Below are positions 24,772 to 34,184 of a stretch of 52,399 nucleotides of DNA, one piece after another. Source of the DNA: Sedimentisphaerales bacterium (GTDB lineage Bacteria; Planctomycetota; Phycisphaerae; Sedimentisphaerales; UBA12454); contig JAFGGI010000037.1 of the NCBI GenBank assembly GCA_016930635.1, forward strand, positions 1 through 52,399, given 5' to 3'. The notes under the pieces are model-generated. The model was not told the DNA's origin and made no database searches. It worked only from the letters and a program-made list of their open reading frames with translations. A program made the translations under genes and the position numbers. The first letter of the stretch is position 1; each line of letters begins with the position of its first letter.

Positions 24772-25539
24772 CTAAACATACTTTTCCGCGACTATGAGCA
24801 TTTCAAAATCTTCCGTTGTTAATTTATCTCCCCTCGAAAAGGCTCCAAGTTTCGCTCCAAAAATGTCTATTGTCTTATAGCCTAATGTCTTTAAAAGCCA
24901 CGTGATCTCGCTGGGCACATAATAACGCTCGTTACATTTAAGCTCCTTTTTATTGCCGGAATCGTCCTCAAAAACGACGGTATTATAATCACGAAAAGTC
25001 ATCAGATCAAAGGAGCACTCCTTACACTGGGACTGGCCTTCTTTCTGCGCCGACTCATAGAATTCCTTGACTGAATGAAAAAGCGGGAACAAGCCGTTTA
25101 ATGTAGTGAAAATGAGCTTGCCTTTATTTTTAAGCGCCTTTGTCGCGTTCTTGAGAATCTCGAAATTCATTTCGTCCGTTTCCATCAAAGAAAACCCGCC
25201 TTCACAAAGCATTATCGCGGCATCAAATTCACTGTTAAAAGGGAGATTACGGGCATCGTGTGCTTGGAAGTCGATTTTTAATCCCTGCTTTTTTGCCTTT
25301 TCCTTTGCGCTATTTAGCTGTGATTCAGATAAATCTATACCAGTAATCTGATAGCCTCTTTTGGCCAATTCAATAGAATGCCGGCCAGTACCGCAGCCGA
25401 TATCAATTATTCTTGTCTTTTTGTCATAATTTAATTCTTGTTCAATAAAATCACATTCTCCCAGCGTTCCCTGGACAAAACACTCCTTATCATATTTCTG
25501 TGCATAATTCTCAAAGAACGACTCATACCATTGTTTCAT
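24772..25539 (-). CDS. Class I SAM-dependent methyltransferase
   Basis: A 255-residue cytoplasmic methyltransferase with motif I IIDIGCGTGRHSIELAKRG (about residues 44-62), followed by ITGIDLSESQLNSA and an AIMLCEGGFSLME block. The fold is the Rossmann-like class I type of unknown target. The start at 25539 (MKQWYE) is supported by AAGGAA 6 bases upstream; a longer in-frame start would extend into the end of the transporter gene. It lies between an APC transporter gene and miaB on one strand with 13- and 15-base gaps. Substrate cannot be assigned. Confidence 0.85.
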   Translation of the reverse strand: MKQWYESFFENYAQKYDKECFVQGTLGECDFIEQELNYDKKTRIIDIGCGTGRHSIELAKRGYQITGIDLSESQLNSAKEKAKKQGLKIDFQAHDARNLPFNSEFDAAIMLCEGGFSLMETDEMNFEILKNATKALKNKGKLIFTTLNGLFPLFHSVKEFYESAQKEGQSQCKECSFDLMTFRDYNTVVFEDDSGNKKELKCNERYYVPSEITWLLKTLGYKTIDIFGAKLGAFSRGDKLTTEDFEMLIVAEKYV

Positions 25540-25552
25540 AATTATTCCTTTC

Positions 25553-27397
25553 TTAGTCTCTTTTCCTGCCGGACAGGAGGACAATGTCCCTTAGCTGCTC
25601 GATATTCCTGGCGGCGAACCATCGACTCTCAAATTCCGCTTCACTGACAACGTGAGCTATCGACATAAGGGCCTTGAGATGATAGTTCCTCTCGTCCGAT
25701 GAGCCTATGAGTATAAAGGCGGTTCTTACCGGTTCCTGCAGCTCGGAAAAGACAGCGCCTTCCTTACAGCGGACAAGCAGAATATCGAAGACATTTTGAC
25801 CATCAACTACGATATGCGGTATCGCAAGGCCGGGCTTTACGACGGTCGCGGATTCCTTCTCCCTGGCCACAAAGAGCTCGTACAGCTCATTTGGCCCGAT
25901 ATTGAGTCTCTTAGCCAGAGCCTCTGAGGCCCGATGGAAAAGGTCCGTTGCGGATATCTTCTCTTCTATATCAAGTATCTCACAATTCTTGACAAGCTCA
26001 TCAAATCTATCGGTTATGATCTCGTCCCGTCCAAGTGCAAGTTGCTTTAATTCCTCTTCGAGACCCGTTCTCTGGATATGTTTGGAGACGACATTCTTAA
26101 CAAGATAGACAATTGCCGATTCCCTGTCTATCCGCCTTTGGACATAAAATAAATACCAGACCATAGCAATAATGGCAAAGGTACCGGTCAGTGCCAGCGG
26201 TATATCTCCCATTCCAAAAATAAGGAACAGATATATCACTATTGTTATGATCTGTATCCAGGGAGTAAATGGAGCCTTGAATGTCGGCCGATAGCTCTGG
26301 ATTCCGCTGTGCCTCATTATGATGACCGACAGGTTCATCAGCACAAACATAATAATCATTATGGTAGAGGCTGTCTTGACGAGGTTTTCGATGGACAGGG
26401 TAAAAATCACGATTAGCATAAAACCAGCCGTAACCAGCAGTGAAAAGTGAGGTGTGTGAAACCGCTTGCCGGATTTCGACAGGAATTTGGGCACCAGACC
26501 GTCCCTGCTCATAGCCAGAGGCGTCCGCGAGGCGCTGAGCAGGCCAGCATTGGCAGTAGTGGCAAAGGCAAGAAAAGCAGCTATACCTATTAAAATCTGC
26601 CCCGTAGGTCCCGCAACAGTTTTAGCTGACAGAGCTACAGGGGTAAGAGAACCGCTTAAAGCATCTGCCGGCAATGTACCTACCACTGCAAAGACCACCA
26701 GCACATAAAGAAGGTTCACTACTATAAACGCTGTGAACATACCTAATGGGATATTCCTCGGCCCGTTACGCACCTCCTCGGATACATCAATAACTTTTGT
26801 AAGACCTCCAAAGGATACAAAAACAATACCTGCGACGACAAAGATGTTCTTGATACCGCCCGGTGCAAAAGGTGTATATTTATCAGGCCGAACGGAAGGG
26901 ATGGCTTTGGTTATAAAGAAGATTAAAATTCCAATAAGCATTATAACAAGAGCAACCTGAAGCCGGCCTGTTTCCTTGACGCTTGAGAGATTCACCAGAA
27001 GGAAAAACAGACAGGCCCCTGCCGCGACAAGTTTTATAGTACCCTCGCCGCTTTGGGGAAAAAGCATAGTTGCCATGGCACCGATACCTACCATCGCGAA
27101 GGTGGCCTTGAGAGCTATTGCCAGCCAGTTTGCAAGCCCGGCAAAAGTACCCATAATAGGCCCTAAACTGCGCTCGACAAAGAAGTAGCTGCCGCCTGAT
27201 TTGGGCATGGCGGTGGCAAGCTCGGCATTAGACAGCATCGAAGGTATCATTAATAAGCCAGCAAGAAAATACGAAATGACGATCGCCGGCCCTGCCTTTG
27301 CAAAGGCAAGTCCAGGCAGGATAAACAGGCCCGAACTTATCATAGCACCGGCTGCTATACTGAATACGCTGAAAAACCCCAATTGCTTTTTGAGCAT
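25553..27397 (-). CDS. APC-superfamily amino acid permease fused to a PTS EIIA (fructose/mannitol type) domain
   Basis: A 614-residue inner-membrane protein. The first 420 or so residues have about 12 membrane segments and open with FSVFSIAAGAMISSGLFILPG, the glycine-rich helix 1 of APC amino acid/polyamine permeases; AELATAMPKSGGSY is also typical. The remainder is cytoplasmic: a linker (about 425-460), then an EIIA-type-2 domain with GLAIPHIVVDG, in which His528 matches the phosphorylated His of EIIA-Fru/Mtl, and LIGSSDERNYHLKALMSIA. The domain pairing suggests transport controlled by PTS phosphorylation or a nitrogen-PTS signal. No other PTS gene is in the window. Substrate is unknown. Confidence 0.85.
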   Translation of the reverse strand: MLKKQLGFFSVFSIAAGAMISSGLFILPGLAFAKAGPAIVISYFLAGLLMIPSMLSNAELATAMPKSGGSYFFVERSLGPIMGTFAGLANWLAIALKATFAMVGIGAMATMLFPQSGEGTIKLVAAGACLFFLLVNLSSVKETGRLQVALVIMLIGILIFFITKAIPSVRPDKYTPFAPGGIKNIFVVAGIVFVSFGGLTKVIDVSEEVRNGPRNIPLGMFTAFIVVNLLYVLVVFAVVGTLPADALSGSLTPVALSAKTVAGPTGQILIGIAAFLAFATTANAGLLSASRTPLAMSRDGLVPKFLSKSGKRFHTPHFSLLVTAGFMLIVIFTLSIENLVKTASTIMIIMFVLMNLSVIIMRHSGIQSYRPTFKAPFTPWIQIITIVIYLFLIFGMGDIPLALTGTFAIIAMVWYLFYVQRRIDRESAIVYLVKNVVSKHIQRTGLEEELKQLALGRDEIITDRFDELVKNCEILDIEEKISATDLFHRASEALAKRLNIGPNELYELFVAREKESATVVKPGLAIPHIVVDGQNVFDILLVRCKEGAVFSELQEPVRTAFILIGSSDERNYHLKALMSIAHVVSEAEFESRWFAARNIEQLRDIVLLSGRKRD

Positions 27398-27460
27398 AGC
27401 TTTACCTTAAATAACCAGAAAGCATAATAACCTCTCAAAAGAGCCGGGGCAACTTTATTC

Positions 27461-27489
27461 TTGACCGGCAGGCAGTATTAAGATATTCA
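27461..27489 (+). promoter_or_regulatory. Possible promoter for the uxaE-like gene
   Basis: TTGACC (27461-27466), 17 bases, then TATTCA (27484-27489). The -35 is good and the -10 weak. The gap carries no other signal except GAAAGG 7 bases before the ATG. Confidence 0.35.
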
Positions 27490-27538
27490 ATACTCGGCAA
27501 ATACAGATTTCAAACGTATCGTTATTGAAAGGTTTAGT

Positions 27539-28786
27539 ATGAAACTTGAAAAATTCTCAATGGGTATAGGTGACAGGTTTTCTCATCAGGGCAAGGCTCA
27601 GCTTGCCGCTATAAAGAAAGCTAAAAAGGCAGGCTGTGATATAGTTCCGGTCTGGAACAAGAGCCACAGAGAACATACCATCATCGGTACAGAGCCCGCC
27701 GCCGTCAGGGAGGAAGCAGACGACGCTGTAAAAGCACTGGGCTGGAAGGACTCATACTATGTTGATGCGGACCACATTAACCTGAGTAATGTTGACCTGT
27801 TCATTGACTCGAGCGATTTCTTCACTCTCGATGTCGCTGACTATATAGGCGAAAAATGTGATGATAAAGACCTCAAAGCCTTCATCGAGCAGAACAAAAA
27901 ATACGTCGGTGAGGTTAAGGTACCGGAAATCTACGAAAAATTAACTATAACACAACAGGATATCGAGAAAATCGGGGCCAAATTCCTGCTCGCAGTCAAA
28001 AAGGCCGGCGAGATTTACAGGCATATCGCCGAGAAGAAAGGCAGCGATAACTTCGTGACTGAAGTTTCGATGGATGAGTCAAACGAACCGCAAAGTCCTG
28101 TAGAGATGCTCTTTATTCTCTCGGCCATTGCCGCTGAAAAGATCCCTGCCCAGACGATCGCACCGAAATTCACAGGCAGGTTCAACAAAGGCGTCGATTA
28201 TGTCGGCGACCTTAAACAATTCGAAAGAGAATTTAACGAGGACATCGCGGTCATTAATTTTGCTGTTAAGGAATTCGGCCTGCCGGACACTCTTAAATTA
28301 AGTGTTCATTCCGGCAGCGACAAATTCTCAATATATGAGCCTATGAAAAAGGCATTGAAATATTTCGATGCAGGACTGCATCTGAAAACCGCAGGAACTA
28401 CCTGGCTCGAAGAGATCATCGGCCTTGCCCTTGCAGAAGGCAGCGGCCTGAATATCGCCAAGGAGGTTTATAGCCAGGCACTCGAACATTTTGACGAGCT
28501 TTGTGCACCTTACGCCACTGTTATTGATATTAATAAGGACAATCTGCCTACTCCACAGGAAGTGGCAGGCTGGCATGGCGACAAATTCGCAAATACTCTG
28601 CGGCATGACCAGAGCTGTACAGAATACAACCCTGACTTCCGTCAATTGATACACGTCGGCTATAAGATAGCTGCTAAAATGGGCCCTCAATATATCAACG
28701 CACTGGAGAAATACGAAGAGACCATCGCACAGACCGTTACAGAGAATATTTACGACAGGCATATAGCCAGGCTGTTTCTGGATTAA
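27539..28786 (+). CDS. uxaE: Probable tagaturonate epimerase (UxaE family)
   Basis: A 415-residue cytoplasmic protein that I recognise as the UxaE family, which interconverts D-tagaturonate and D-fructuronate in galacturonate catabolism. Family-like stretches are MGIGDRFSHQGKAQL at the N-terminus, VPVWNKSHREHTIIGTEP (about 38-55), and a barrel-like body with YVDADHINL, LSVHSGSDKF and HLKTAGTTWLEE, rich in His, Asp and Glu for metal binding. GAAAGG lies upstream of the ATG. It is a single-gene unit flanked by its own terminator. The nearby pectate lyase gives a consistent pectin-degradation context. The assignment rests on sequence memory, not a search; another sugar epimerase is possible. Confidence 0.7.
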   Translation: MKLEKFSMGIGDRFSHQGKAQLAAIKKAKKAGCDIVPVWNKSHREHTIIGTEPAAVREEADDAVKALGWKDSYYVDADHINLSNVDLFIDSSDFFTLDVADYIGEKCDDKDLKAFIEQNKKYVGEVKVPEIYEKLTITQQDIEKIGAKFLLAVKKAGEIYRHIAEKKGSDNFVTEVSMDESNEPQSPVEMLFILSAIAAEKIPAQTIAPKFTGRFNKGVDYVGDLKQFEREFNEDIAVINFAVKEFGLPDTLKLSVHSGSDKFSIYEPMKKALKYFDAGLHLKTAGTTWLEEIIGLALAEGSGLNIAKEVYSQALEHFDELCAPYATVIDINKDNLPTPQEVAGWHGDKFANTLRHDQSCTEYNPDFRQLIHVGYKIAAKMGPQYINALEKYEETIAQTVTENIYDRHIARLFLD

Positions 28787-28792
28787 AATATC

Positions 28793-28827
28793 AAGGCTGG
28801 GAAATTTACACTCCCAGCCTTTCTTTT
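28793..28827 (+). terminator. Rho-independent terminator after the uxaE-like gene
   Basis: AAGGCTGGGA (28793-28802) and TCCCAGCCTT (28812-28821) form a 10-bp stem followed by TCTTTT. Confidence 0.9.
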
Positions 28828-28873
28828 GCACATATACAGGATAAAAAGACTCTCTTATGCTCTAATGTTTTGC

Positions 28874-28901
28874 TTGCCTCACGGGCAATAAGGGATATAC
28901 T
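28874..28901 (+). promoter_or_regulatory. Possible promoter for leuS
   Basis: TTGCCT (28874-28879), 16 bases, then TATACT (28896-28901). It is followed by a terminator-like hairpin before the leuS start. Confidence 0.45.
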
Positions 28902-28946
28902 ATTAAGGCTTTAGACAAAACAATGATACCTGATATATAAATGTTT

Positions 28947-28976
28947 GCCGCCTCGGGCGGCTTCCTTAATTTTTAT
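28947..28976 (+). terminator. Terminator-like hairpin in the leuS leader
   Basis: GCCGCC-TCG-GGCGGC (28947-28961) is a perfect 6-bp GC stem followed by TTCCTTAATTTTTATTTT. It lies between the putative promoter and leuS and could be an attenuator or a second terminator for the upstream unit. Confidence 0.6.
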
Positions 28977-29015
28977 TTTGAATCTTTTATTTTTGATTTT
29001 CTTAACACACCGATT

Positions 29016-31742
29016 ATGGACGAAAACAAGGGAAATTATAATTTCAACGATATAGAGAAGAAGTGGCAAAATTATTGGGAGACCAATAAGACCTTTGCCG
29101 CTGGTGAGGATAAATCCAAACCCAAGTATTATGTGCTGGATATGTTTCCGTATCCTTCCGGCCAGGGCCTGCACGTCGGCCATCCGGAAGGCTACACCGC
29201 AAGCGACATAGTCTCCCGCTACAAAAGGATGAAAGGCTTTAATGTGCTCCATCCCATAGGCTGGGATGCTTTCGGTCTGCCTGCTGAACAGTACGCCGTC
29301 CAGACAGGCACACACCCTGCACAGACCACCCAGAAGAATATCGATAATATGCGCCGGCAGATAAAATCGCTCGGCTTTTCATACGACTGGGACAGGCAGG
29401 TAGATACCACAGACCCGAAATACTTCAAATGGACGCAGTGGATATTCCTGAATATGTTCAACAGCTATTTCGACAAACAAGAACAAAAGGCAAAACCGAT
29501 ATCTGAACTTATCAAAAAGCTCGAAGCAGAAAATTTTTACATAGGTCCCGGCAGCGAGATCATCTGCGCAGACCCTATTCCCGCTGTAACGGGCGAACCT
29601 GTCGGGGCAAGAAAATGGTCTGAACTGAACAAAGAAGAACAAGAAGCCTTTATTAATGAAAATCGGCTCGCTTATGAAGACGAGGTAGCTGTCAACTGGT
29701 GCCCTGAGCTGGGCACGGTGCTGGCAAATGAAGAGGTCATCGGCGGCGTCAGTGAAAGAGGCGGCCATCCGGTAATACGAAAACCGATGCGCCAGTGGAT
29801 GCTGCGGATAACAAAATATGCCGACAGGCTGCTTGACGATTTGAAACTGGTTGACTGGCCTGAGTCGATAAAGAAACTGCAGACCGACTGGATAGGTAAA
29901 AGCATTGGAGCGGAAGTCGATTTCAAAGTCGATGGCTTCGATGAAATAATTACGGTCTTTACTACCCGGCCGGACACACTCTTCGGTGCAACATATATGG
30001 TGCTCTCACCTGAACATCCGCTTGTTGACGAAATCACTACAGCCGAGCAGAAAAATGCCGTTGAAGAATATAAAAAGACAGCTCAGAGCAAAAGCGATCT
30101 CGACAGGACGGACCTGGCCAAGGAAAAAACAGGTGTGTTTACAGGCGCCTTTGCAATTAATCCGGTAAATGATGAAAAAATCCCGATTTGGATAAGTGAT
30201 TATGTGCTTATCAGCTATGGCACCGGTGCGATTATGAGCGTACCGGCCCACGATGACCGGGATTTTGAATTCGCAAAGAAATTTAATTTGGCAATTATTC
30301 CTGTCGTTGAGCCACCAAAAGATAAAACCATAATGCAAGGAATAAGTAATCCTCCAATGGTAGCCACTAAAGATTTAACCGAAGAAGCATTATGGTCAGC
30401 TTTATATGAAGAAGTAATGAAGTGCGAACTTTGTTTTACTGGTAATGGTATTGCTGTAAATTCTGGCGAATTCACCGGCCTTTCGACTGCGGAATTCAAG
30501 GAACAGATTACAAACTGGCTCAATGAACAAGGTCTGGGTAAAAAAGCGATAAACTATAAGCTTCGCGACTGGCTGTTCAGCAGGCAGCGATACTGGGGCG
30601 AGCCATTTCCGCTATTGCATTGTGAAGACGGGACTACAATTGCATTGGAGAAGAAAGATTTGCCGCTGACTTTGCCAGAGGTAAAGACTTATAAGCCCGC
30701 AGGCACGGGTGAATCGCCTTTGGCTACGATAGACGAATGGCTAAACGTGAAACTTCCTGACGGAAGAACAGCAAAACGTGAGACAAATACAATGCCGCAA
30801 TGGGCAGGAAGCTGCTGGTATTACCTGCGGTATCTCGATGCACACAACGACAGTACCGCCTGGGAAAAAGAGAAGGAAAATTACTGGATGCCTGTCGATC
30901 TATATATCGGCGGAGCAGAGCATGCGGTATTGCATCTGCTTTACTCACGGTTCTGGCACAAGCTGCTGTACGATCTGGGTTATGTAAGTACGCCTGAGCC
31001 TTTTATGAAGCTTGTCAACCAGGGAATGATACTCGGTGAAGACGGCCAGAAGATGAGTAAAAGCCGCGGCAATGTAGTCAATCCCGACAAGGTTATAGCT
31101 GACTACGGTGCCGATTCGATGAGGCTGTATGAGATGTTCATGGGCCCGCTCGAGGCGGTAAAGCCCTGGAGTATGCAGGGAGTCGAAGGCGTACACAGAT
31201 TCCTGAACAAACTCTGGCGGACACTGACAGATGAGAAAGGCAACATCAAAGGAATTATCACAGAAAGCGATCCAGATGAAGAGACCAACCGGATACTCCA
31301 TCAGACGATAAAGAAAGTTACCATCGATATTGAGAATTTCCGATTCAATACCGCGATAAGTCAAATGATGATATTCGTCAATCACATAAGCAAGCTCGAA
31401 GCCATACCTAAAAAAGTAACCGAATCGTTCATACTCGTTTTGGCGCCTTTTGCGCCGCATATCGCAGAGGAACTGTGGCAAAAGCTGGGGCACAGCAATA
31501 CTTTGGCTTATGAGCCCTTCCCGGCGTTTGATGAACAAATCGCAAAGGAAAAGGAAATTGAGCTGGCTGTGCAGGTGCTCGGCAAGATCAAGGACAGGAT
31601 TATGGTGTCAGCCGAGGCGGATGAAGAGCAGATAAAGGAAAAGGCCCTGGCCTGCGAGAAAGTTCAAGCTGCAATTGAAGGCAAGGATATCAAAAAGGTC
31701 ATAGTCGTAAAATCCAGACTGGTCAATATAATTACAGGATGA
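29016..31742 (+). CDS. leuS: Leucyl-tRNA synthetase
   Basis: It charges tRNA-Leu with leucine. The class I signatures are present: the HIGH-type motif HVGHPEGY near residue 48 and KMSKS near 679 in [14 protein letters not shown]. The editing domain lies between, with [13 protein letters not shown] and the editing Asp in [12 protein letters not shown] chose the ATG at 29016 ([18 protein letters not shown]); an in-frame ATG at 28941 would translate through the hairpin at 28947-28961 and add 25 unconserved hydrophobic residues. At 908 residues it is slightly long, owing to an insert near 440-480. No ribosome binding site is clear. The CYTH-domain gene follows after 6 bases. Confidence 0.95.
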   Translation: MDENKGNYNFNDIEKKWQNYWETNKTFAAGEDKSKPKYYVLDMFPYPSGQGLHVGHPEGYTASDIVSRYKRMKGFNVLHPIGWDAFGLPAEQYAVQTGTHPAQTTQKNIDNMRRQIKSLGFSYDWDRQVDTTDPKYFKWTQWIFLNMFNSYFDKQEQKAKPISELIKKLEAENFYIGPGSEIICADPIPAVTGEPVGARKWSELNKEEQEAFINENRLAYEDEVAVNWCPELGTVLANEEVIGGVSERGGHPVIRKPMRQWMLRITKYADRLLDDLKLVDWPESIKKLQTDWIGKSIGAEVDFKVDGFDEIITVFTTRPDTLFGATYMVLSPEHPLVDEITTAEQKNAVEEYKKTAQSKSDLDRTDLAKEKTGVFTGAFAINPVNDEKIPIWISDYVLISYGTGAIMSVPAHDDRDFEFAKKFNLAIIPVVEPPKDKTIMQGISNPPMVATKDLTEEALWSALYEEVMKCELCFTGNGIAVNSGEFTGLSTAEFKEQITNWLNEQGLGKKAINYKLRDWLFSRQRYWGEPFPLLHCEDGTTIALEKKDLPLTLPEVKTYKPAGTGESPLATIDEWLNVKLPDGRTAKRETNTMPQWAGSCWYYLRYLDAHNDSTAWEKEKENYWMPVDLYIGGAEHAVLHLLYSRFWHKLLYDLGYVSTPEPFMKLVNQGMILGEDGQKMSKSRGNVVNPDKVIADYGADSMRLYEMFMGPLEAVKPWSMQGVEGVHRFLNKLWRTLTDEKGNIKGIITESDPDEETNRILHQTIKKVTIDIENFRFNTAISQMMIFVNHISKLEAIPKKVTESFILVLAPFAPHIAEELWQKLGHSNTLAYEPFPAFDEQIAKEKEIELAVQVLGKIKDRIMVSAEADEEQIKEKALACEKVQAAIEGKDIKKVIVVKSRLVNIITG

Positions 31743-31748
31743 TGAGGA

Positions 31749-32312
31749 ATGCTGGAGATAGAACTAAAGCTAAAGGTCGACTCCCTCGAGCCGACAATTG
31801 AAAAACTCAAACAGCTCGGCGCTGAATTCGACGGCGATTATATCCAGACCGACAGCTACTATGACGACACGGAGGATTCATTAGTCAATTCCGACCGCTG
31901 TCTGCGGATAAGAAAGCATAAAAACCACGCCGGTGAGGCGATAGAACTAACTTACAAAGGCGCCCGTCAAAACCATCGCTTCAAAAGCAGGCGGGAGATC
32001 GGTCTGAAAGTCGAAAAGGCCGAAGAGTTATCGCATGTTTTTAATGAGCTTGGGTACAAAGAAAAACTTACCTTCGAAAAGAAAAGGAGCCTTTGGGAGT
32101 TCAAGGATTGCAAAATCGCTTTAGATGAGCTGCCGCTGCTGGGCAAGTTCGTGGAAATTGAAGGGCCTGACGATTCAACAATCGAGGAAGTTCAAAAATT
32201 GCTCGGCCTTGATAACATACAGCATACGCCTAAAAGCTATGCACATCTTATGGAAGATGCGATTAAAAAAACCGGCACAAAAAGCAGAAAAATATCATTT
32301 GACCAGAAATGA
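31749..32312 (+). CDS. CYTH domain protein (CyaB-like class IV cyclase/triphosphatase fold)
   Basis: The 187-residue protein starts MLEIELKLKV, the ExExK metal/triphosphate-binding signature of the CYTH superfamily. Other barrel-strand motifs are LRIRKHKN, ELTYKG and KFVEIEGPDD, with charged side chains pointing into a tunnel. Members hydrolyse triphosphates (thiamine triphosphate, inorganic triphosphate) or form cAMP; the sequence resembles CyaB-type proteins often annotated as class IV adenylate cyclase. The actual reaction is unresolved. It follows leuS closely and is probably cotranscribed. The stop codon lies 2 bases before the left arm of a perfect inverted repeat that ends at the next gene. 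Confidence 0.85.
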   Translation: MLEIELKLKVDSLEPTIEKLKQLGAEFDGDYIQTDSYYDDTEDSLVNSDRCLRIRKHKNHAGEAIELTYKGARQNHRFKSRREIGLKVEKAEELSHVFNELGYKEKLTFEKKRSLWEFKDCKIALDELPLLGKFVEIEGPDDSTIEEVQKLLGLDNIQHTPKSYAHLMEDAIKKTGTKSRKISFDQK

Positions 32313-32314
32313 GT

Positions 32315-32422
32315 CCCGCACCTTTTGAATATTCTGTTCTTTTATATACTTTTTGAGAGTTTTAAAGATCAATCAAAATCATAAAAGATTTAAATAAAGG
32401 TTAAATATAAAAAAGGTGCGGG
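32315..32422 (+). promoter_or_regulatory. Long-range inverted repeat covering the lipid kinase ribosome binding site
   Basis: CCCGCACCTTTT (32315-32326) and AAAAGGTGCGGG (32411-32422) are perfect 12-bp inverted copies 84 bases apart. The right arm holds the purine-rich AAAAGGTG used as Shine-Dalgarno and touches the ATG at 32423. A further 5 bp (ATATT/AATAT, 32329-32333 with 32404-32408) can pair after a 2-base internal loop. If formed in mRNA, the stem would hide the ribosome binding site. Confidence 0.7.
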
Positions 32423-33364
32423 ATGAGACCGCAGGACGGTTATATATCGCTGATAATAAACCCAAAATCGGGCGCAAGCAGCAATAAGCTGACGGTGAAA
32501 AAGTTTATTGACTACCTGCACCAGAAGGGTTTCGAAACAAAGGTCAATAATACCGAATCTTTGGCTCATGCACAATCTCTGGCAGCAGAAGCTGCGGTAA
32601 AATATGATTGTGCAATGGTAATGGCTGCAGGCGGCGACGGCACGATTCGGGAAGTAGCCCACGGCCTGGAAGGCAGCGACAAGCCTTTGATGCTTCTGCC
32701 CTGCGGCACTGAAAATCTGCTGGCATGTGAACTGGGGTGCAGAGGCACAGTCAAAAATCTGATAGAAGTTTTCGAAGCTCAGATACACCGGCCATTCGAC
32801 CTGTGCAAATCAGACGGCAGGTTTTTTACTTCGGTTGGAGGTGTAGGTATTGACGGCGACGTTGTAAAGCTCGTCGATAAACACAGAAACGGCAACATAA
32901 CACACCGAAGTTATTTTAGCCCTATATGGAATACCTTCTGGAACTATGATTTTCCAAAAGTAACTATCGAAGTCGATGATAAAATCGTCTTTTCAGACCG
33001 CGGTATTGCTATTTTCGGCAATATTTCAAGATATTCCCTCGGCATACCGGTACTTTATCTCGCCGATGTCTCAGACGGTCTGCTGGATTTATGCATTTAT
33101 AAATGCACAAATAAAATAGATCTCGTACGGCTTACATTTATGACAATATTAAAAAGTCATCGCAGAAGCAAAAATGTTATTTACAAACAAGGCAAAAAAA
33201 TCAAAATATACTCTGATAGTGTTTTAAATACCGAACTTGACGGCGATCCGGGCCCGCCGCTGCCGCTTGAAGTTACGATAATCCCGCAGGCCGTTAAGAT
33301 CCTTGTGCCGCCAAATGCCAAGCCCATTGGTATGAGGACAAGAATGTTTAAAATTTTCGGATAA
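32423..33364 (+). CDS. Diacylglycerol/lipid kinase family protein (YegS/DagK-like)
   Basis: A 313-residue kinase of the DAGK catalytic family. ISLIINPKSGA near the N-terminus is the phosphate loop, AAGGDGTIREVAHGL (about 72-86) is the family signature with the GGDGT nucleotide motif, and LPCGTENLLACELG follows. Members phosphorylate diacylglycerol or other lipids at the membrane surface using ATP. The neighbours kdsA (10 bases downstream) and CYTH suggest an envelope or lipid role. Its translation may be controlled by the inverted repeat that includes its ribosome binding site. Confidence 0.88.
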   Translation: MRPQDGYISLIINPKSGASSNKLTVKKFIDYLHQKGFETKVNNTESLAHAQSLAAEAAVKYDCAMVMAAGGDGTIREVAHGLEGSDKPLMLLPCGTENLLACELGCRGTVKNLIEVFEAQIHRPFDLCKSDGRFFTSVGGVGIDGDVVKLVDKHRNGNITHRSYFSPIWNTFWNYDFPKVTIEVDDKIVFSDRGIAIFGNISRYSLGIPVLYLADVSDGLLDLCIYKCTNKIDLVRLTFMTILKSHRRSKNVIYKQGKKIKIYSDSVLNTELDGDPGPPLPLEVTIIPQAVKILVPPNAKPIGMRTRMFKIFG

Positions 33365-33374
33365 TAAAGACAAT

Positions 33375-34184
33375 ATGAAGATATCAAATATTAAAATCGA
33401 ACCTGACAGCGGACTGTTTGTCATAGCAGGTCCCTGTGTAATTGAAACCGAACCGATCTGCCTGGACATTGCCTCACGGCTTAGCCAAATAAGCAAAAAG
33501 ACCGGCATCGATATAATCTTCAAGGCAAGTTTCGACAAGGCCAATCGCAGCAGTCTTGATAGTTATCGCGGGCCGGGTATAGAAAGGGGGCTGGAAATCC
33601 TTGCAAAGGTAAAAAAAGTAACCTCTCTTGCCGTTATCACTGATGTTCACGAGGTTTATCAGGCTATTGAAGCTGCCCAGGTAGTTGACTGTCTTCAGGT
33701 ACCGGCATTTCTGTGCAGACAAACTGACCTGTTGCTGGCCTGCGGGAAGACCGGCCTGCCGGTTAATGTCAAAAAGGGCCAATTCATATCCCCTGCCGAG
33801 ATGGGCAATGTGGTTGAGAAAATCCGCTCAACCGGCAACGACAATATCCTGCTGACCGAACGCGGCACATTTTTCGGCTACAACCGCCTCGTCAATGATA
33901 TGACAGCCATACCGGCTATGAAACAGCTCGGCTGTCCTGTCGTTTTCGATGCTACTCACAGCACCCAGCAGCCGGGTGGAGAGGGCAACCAAAGCGGCGG
34001 TACAAGAGATATGGCTCCGGTCCTGGCAAAGGCTGCCATCGCAGCCGGAGCCGATGGATTGTTTATCGAAGTACATACCGATGTGGAAAAATCAAAGTCA
34101 GATTCGACATCTATTATGCCTATCGAATGGGTTGAAAAACTTTTGACAGATTGCAAAAAGATCCGCGAAATAATCGGAAAATAG
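33375..34184 (+). CDS. kdsA: 3-deoxy-8-phosphooctulonate synthase (KDO-8-P synthase)
   Basis: It condenses arabinose 5-phosphate with phosphoenolpyruvate, a step in making the Kdo of lipopolysaccharide inner core. Motifs are IAGPCVIE near the start, FKASFDKANRSS (typical of KdsA, distinguishing it from DAHP synthase), LQVPAFLCRQTDLL, NVKKGQF and FDATHSTQQPGG. The Cys in AGPCVIE fits a metal-dependent form. It has 269 residues, the normal length. Its presence supports a lipopolysaccharide-bearing outer membrane. It starts 10 bases after the lipid kinase gene and is the last gene of the leuS-led transcript. Confidence 0.93.
   Translation: MKISNIKIEPDSGLFVIAGPCVIETEPICLDIASRLSQISKKTGIDIIFKASFDKANRSSLDSYRGPGIERGLEILAKVKKVTSLAVITDVHEVYQAIEAAQVVDCLQVPAFLCRQTDLLLACGKTGLPVNVKKGQFISPAEMGNVVEKIRSTGNDNILLTERGTFFGYNRLVNDMTAIPAMKQLGCPVVFDATHSTQQPGGEGNQSGGTRDMAPVLAKAAIAAGADGLFIEVHTDVEKSKSDSTSIMPIEWVEKLLTDCKKIREIIGK

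Noticed and set aside
28941-29015. Longer N-terminus of leuS
   Set aside because: It would translate a GC hairpin with a T-rich tail and add residues with no similarity to LeuRS; the ATG at 29016 gives the family start.
28827-29015. T-box riboswitch before leuS
   Set aside because: The leader is too short, with no T-box sequence or specifier stem. Only a simple hairpin is present.
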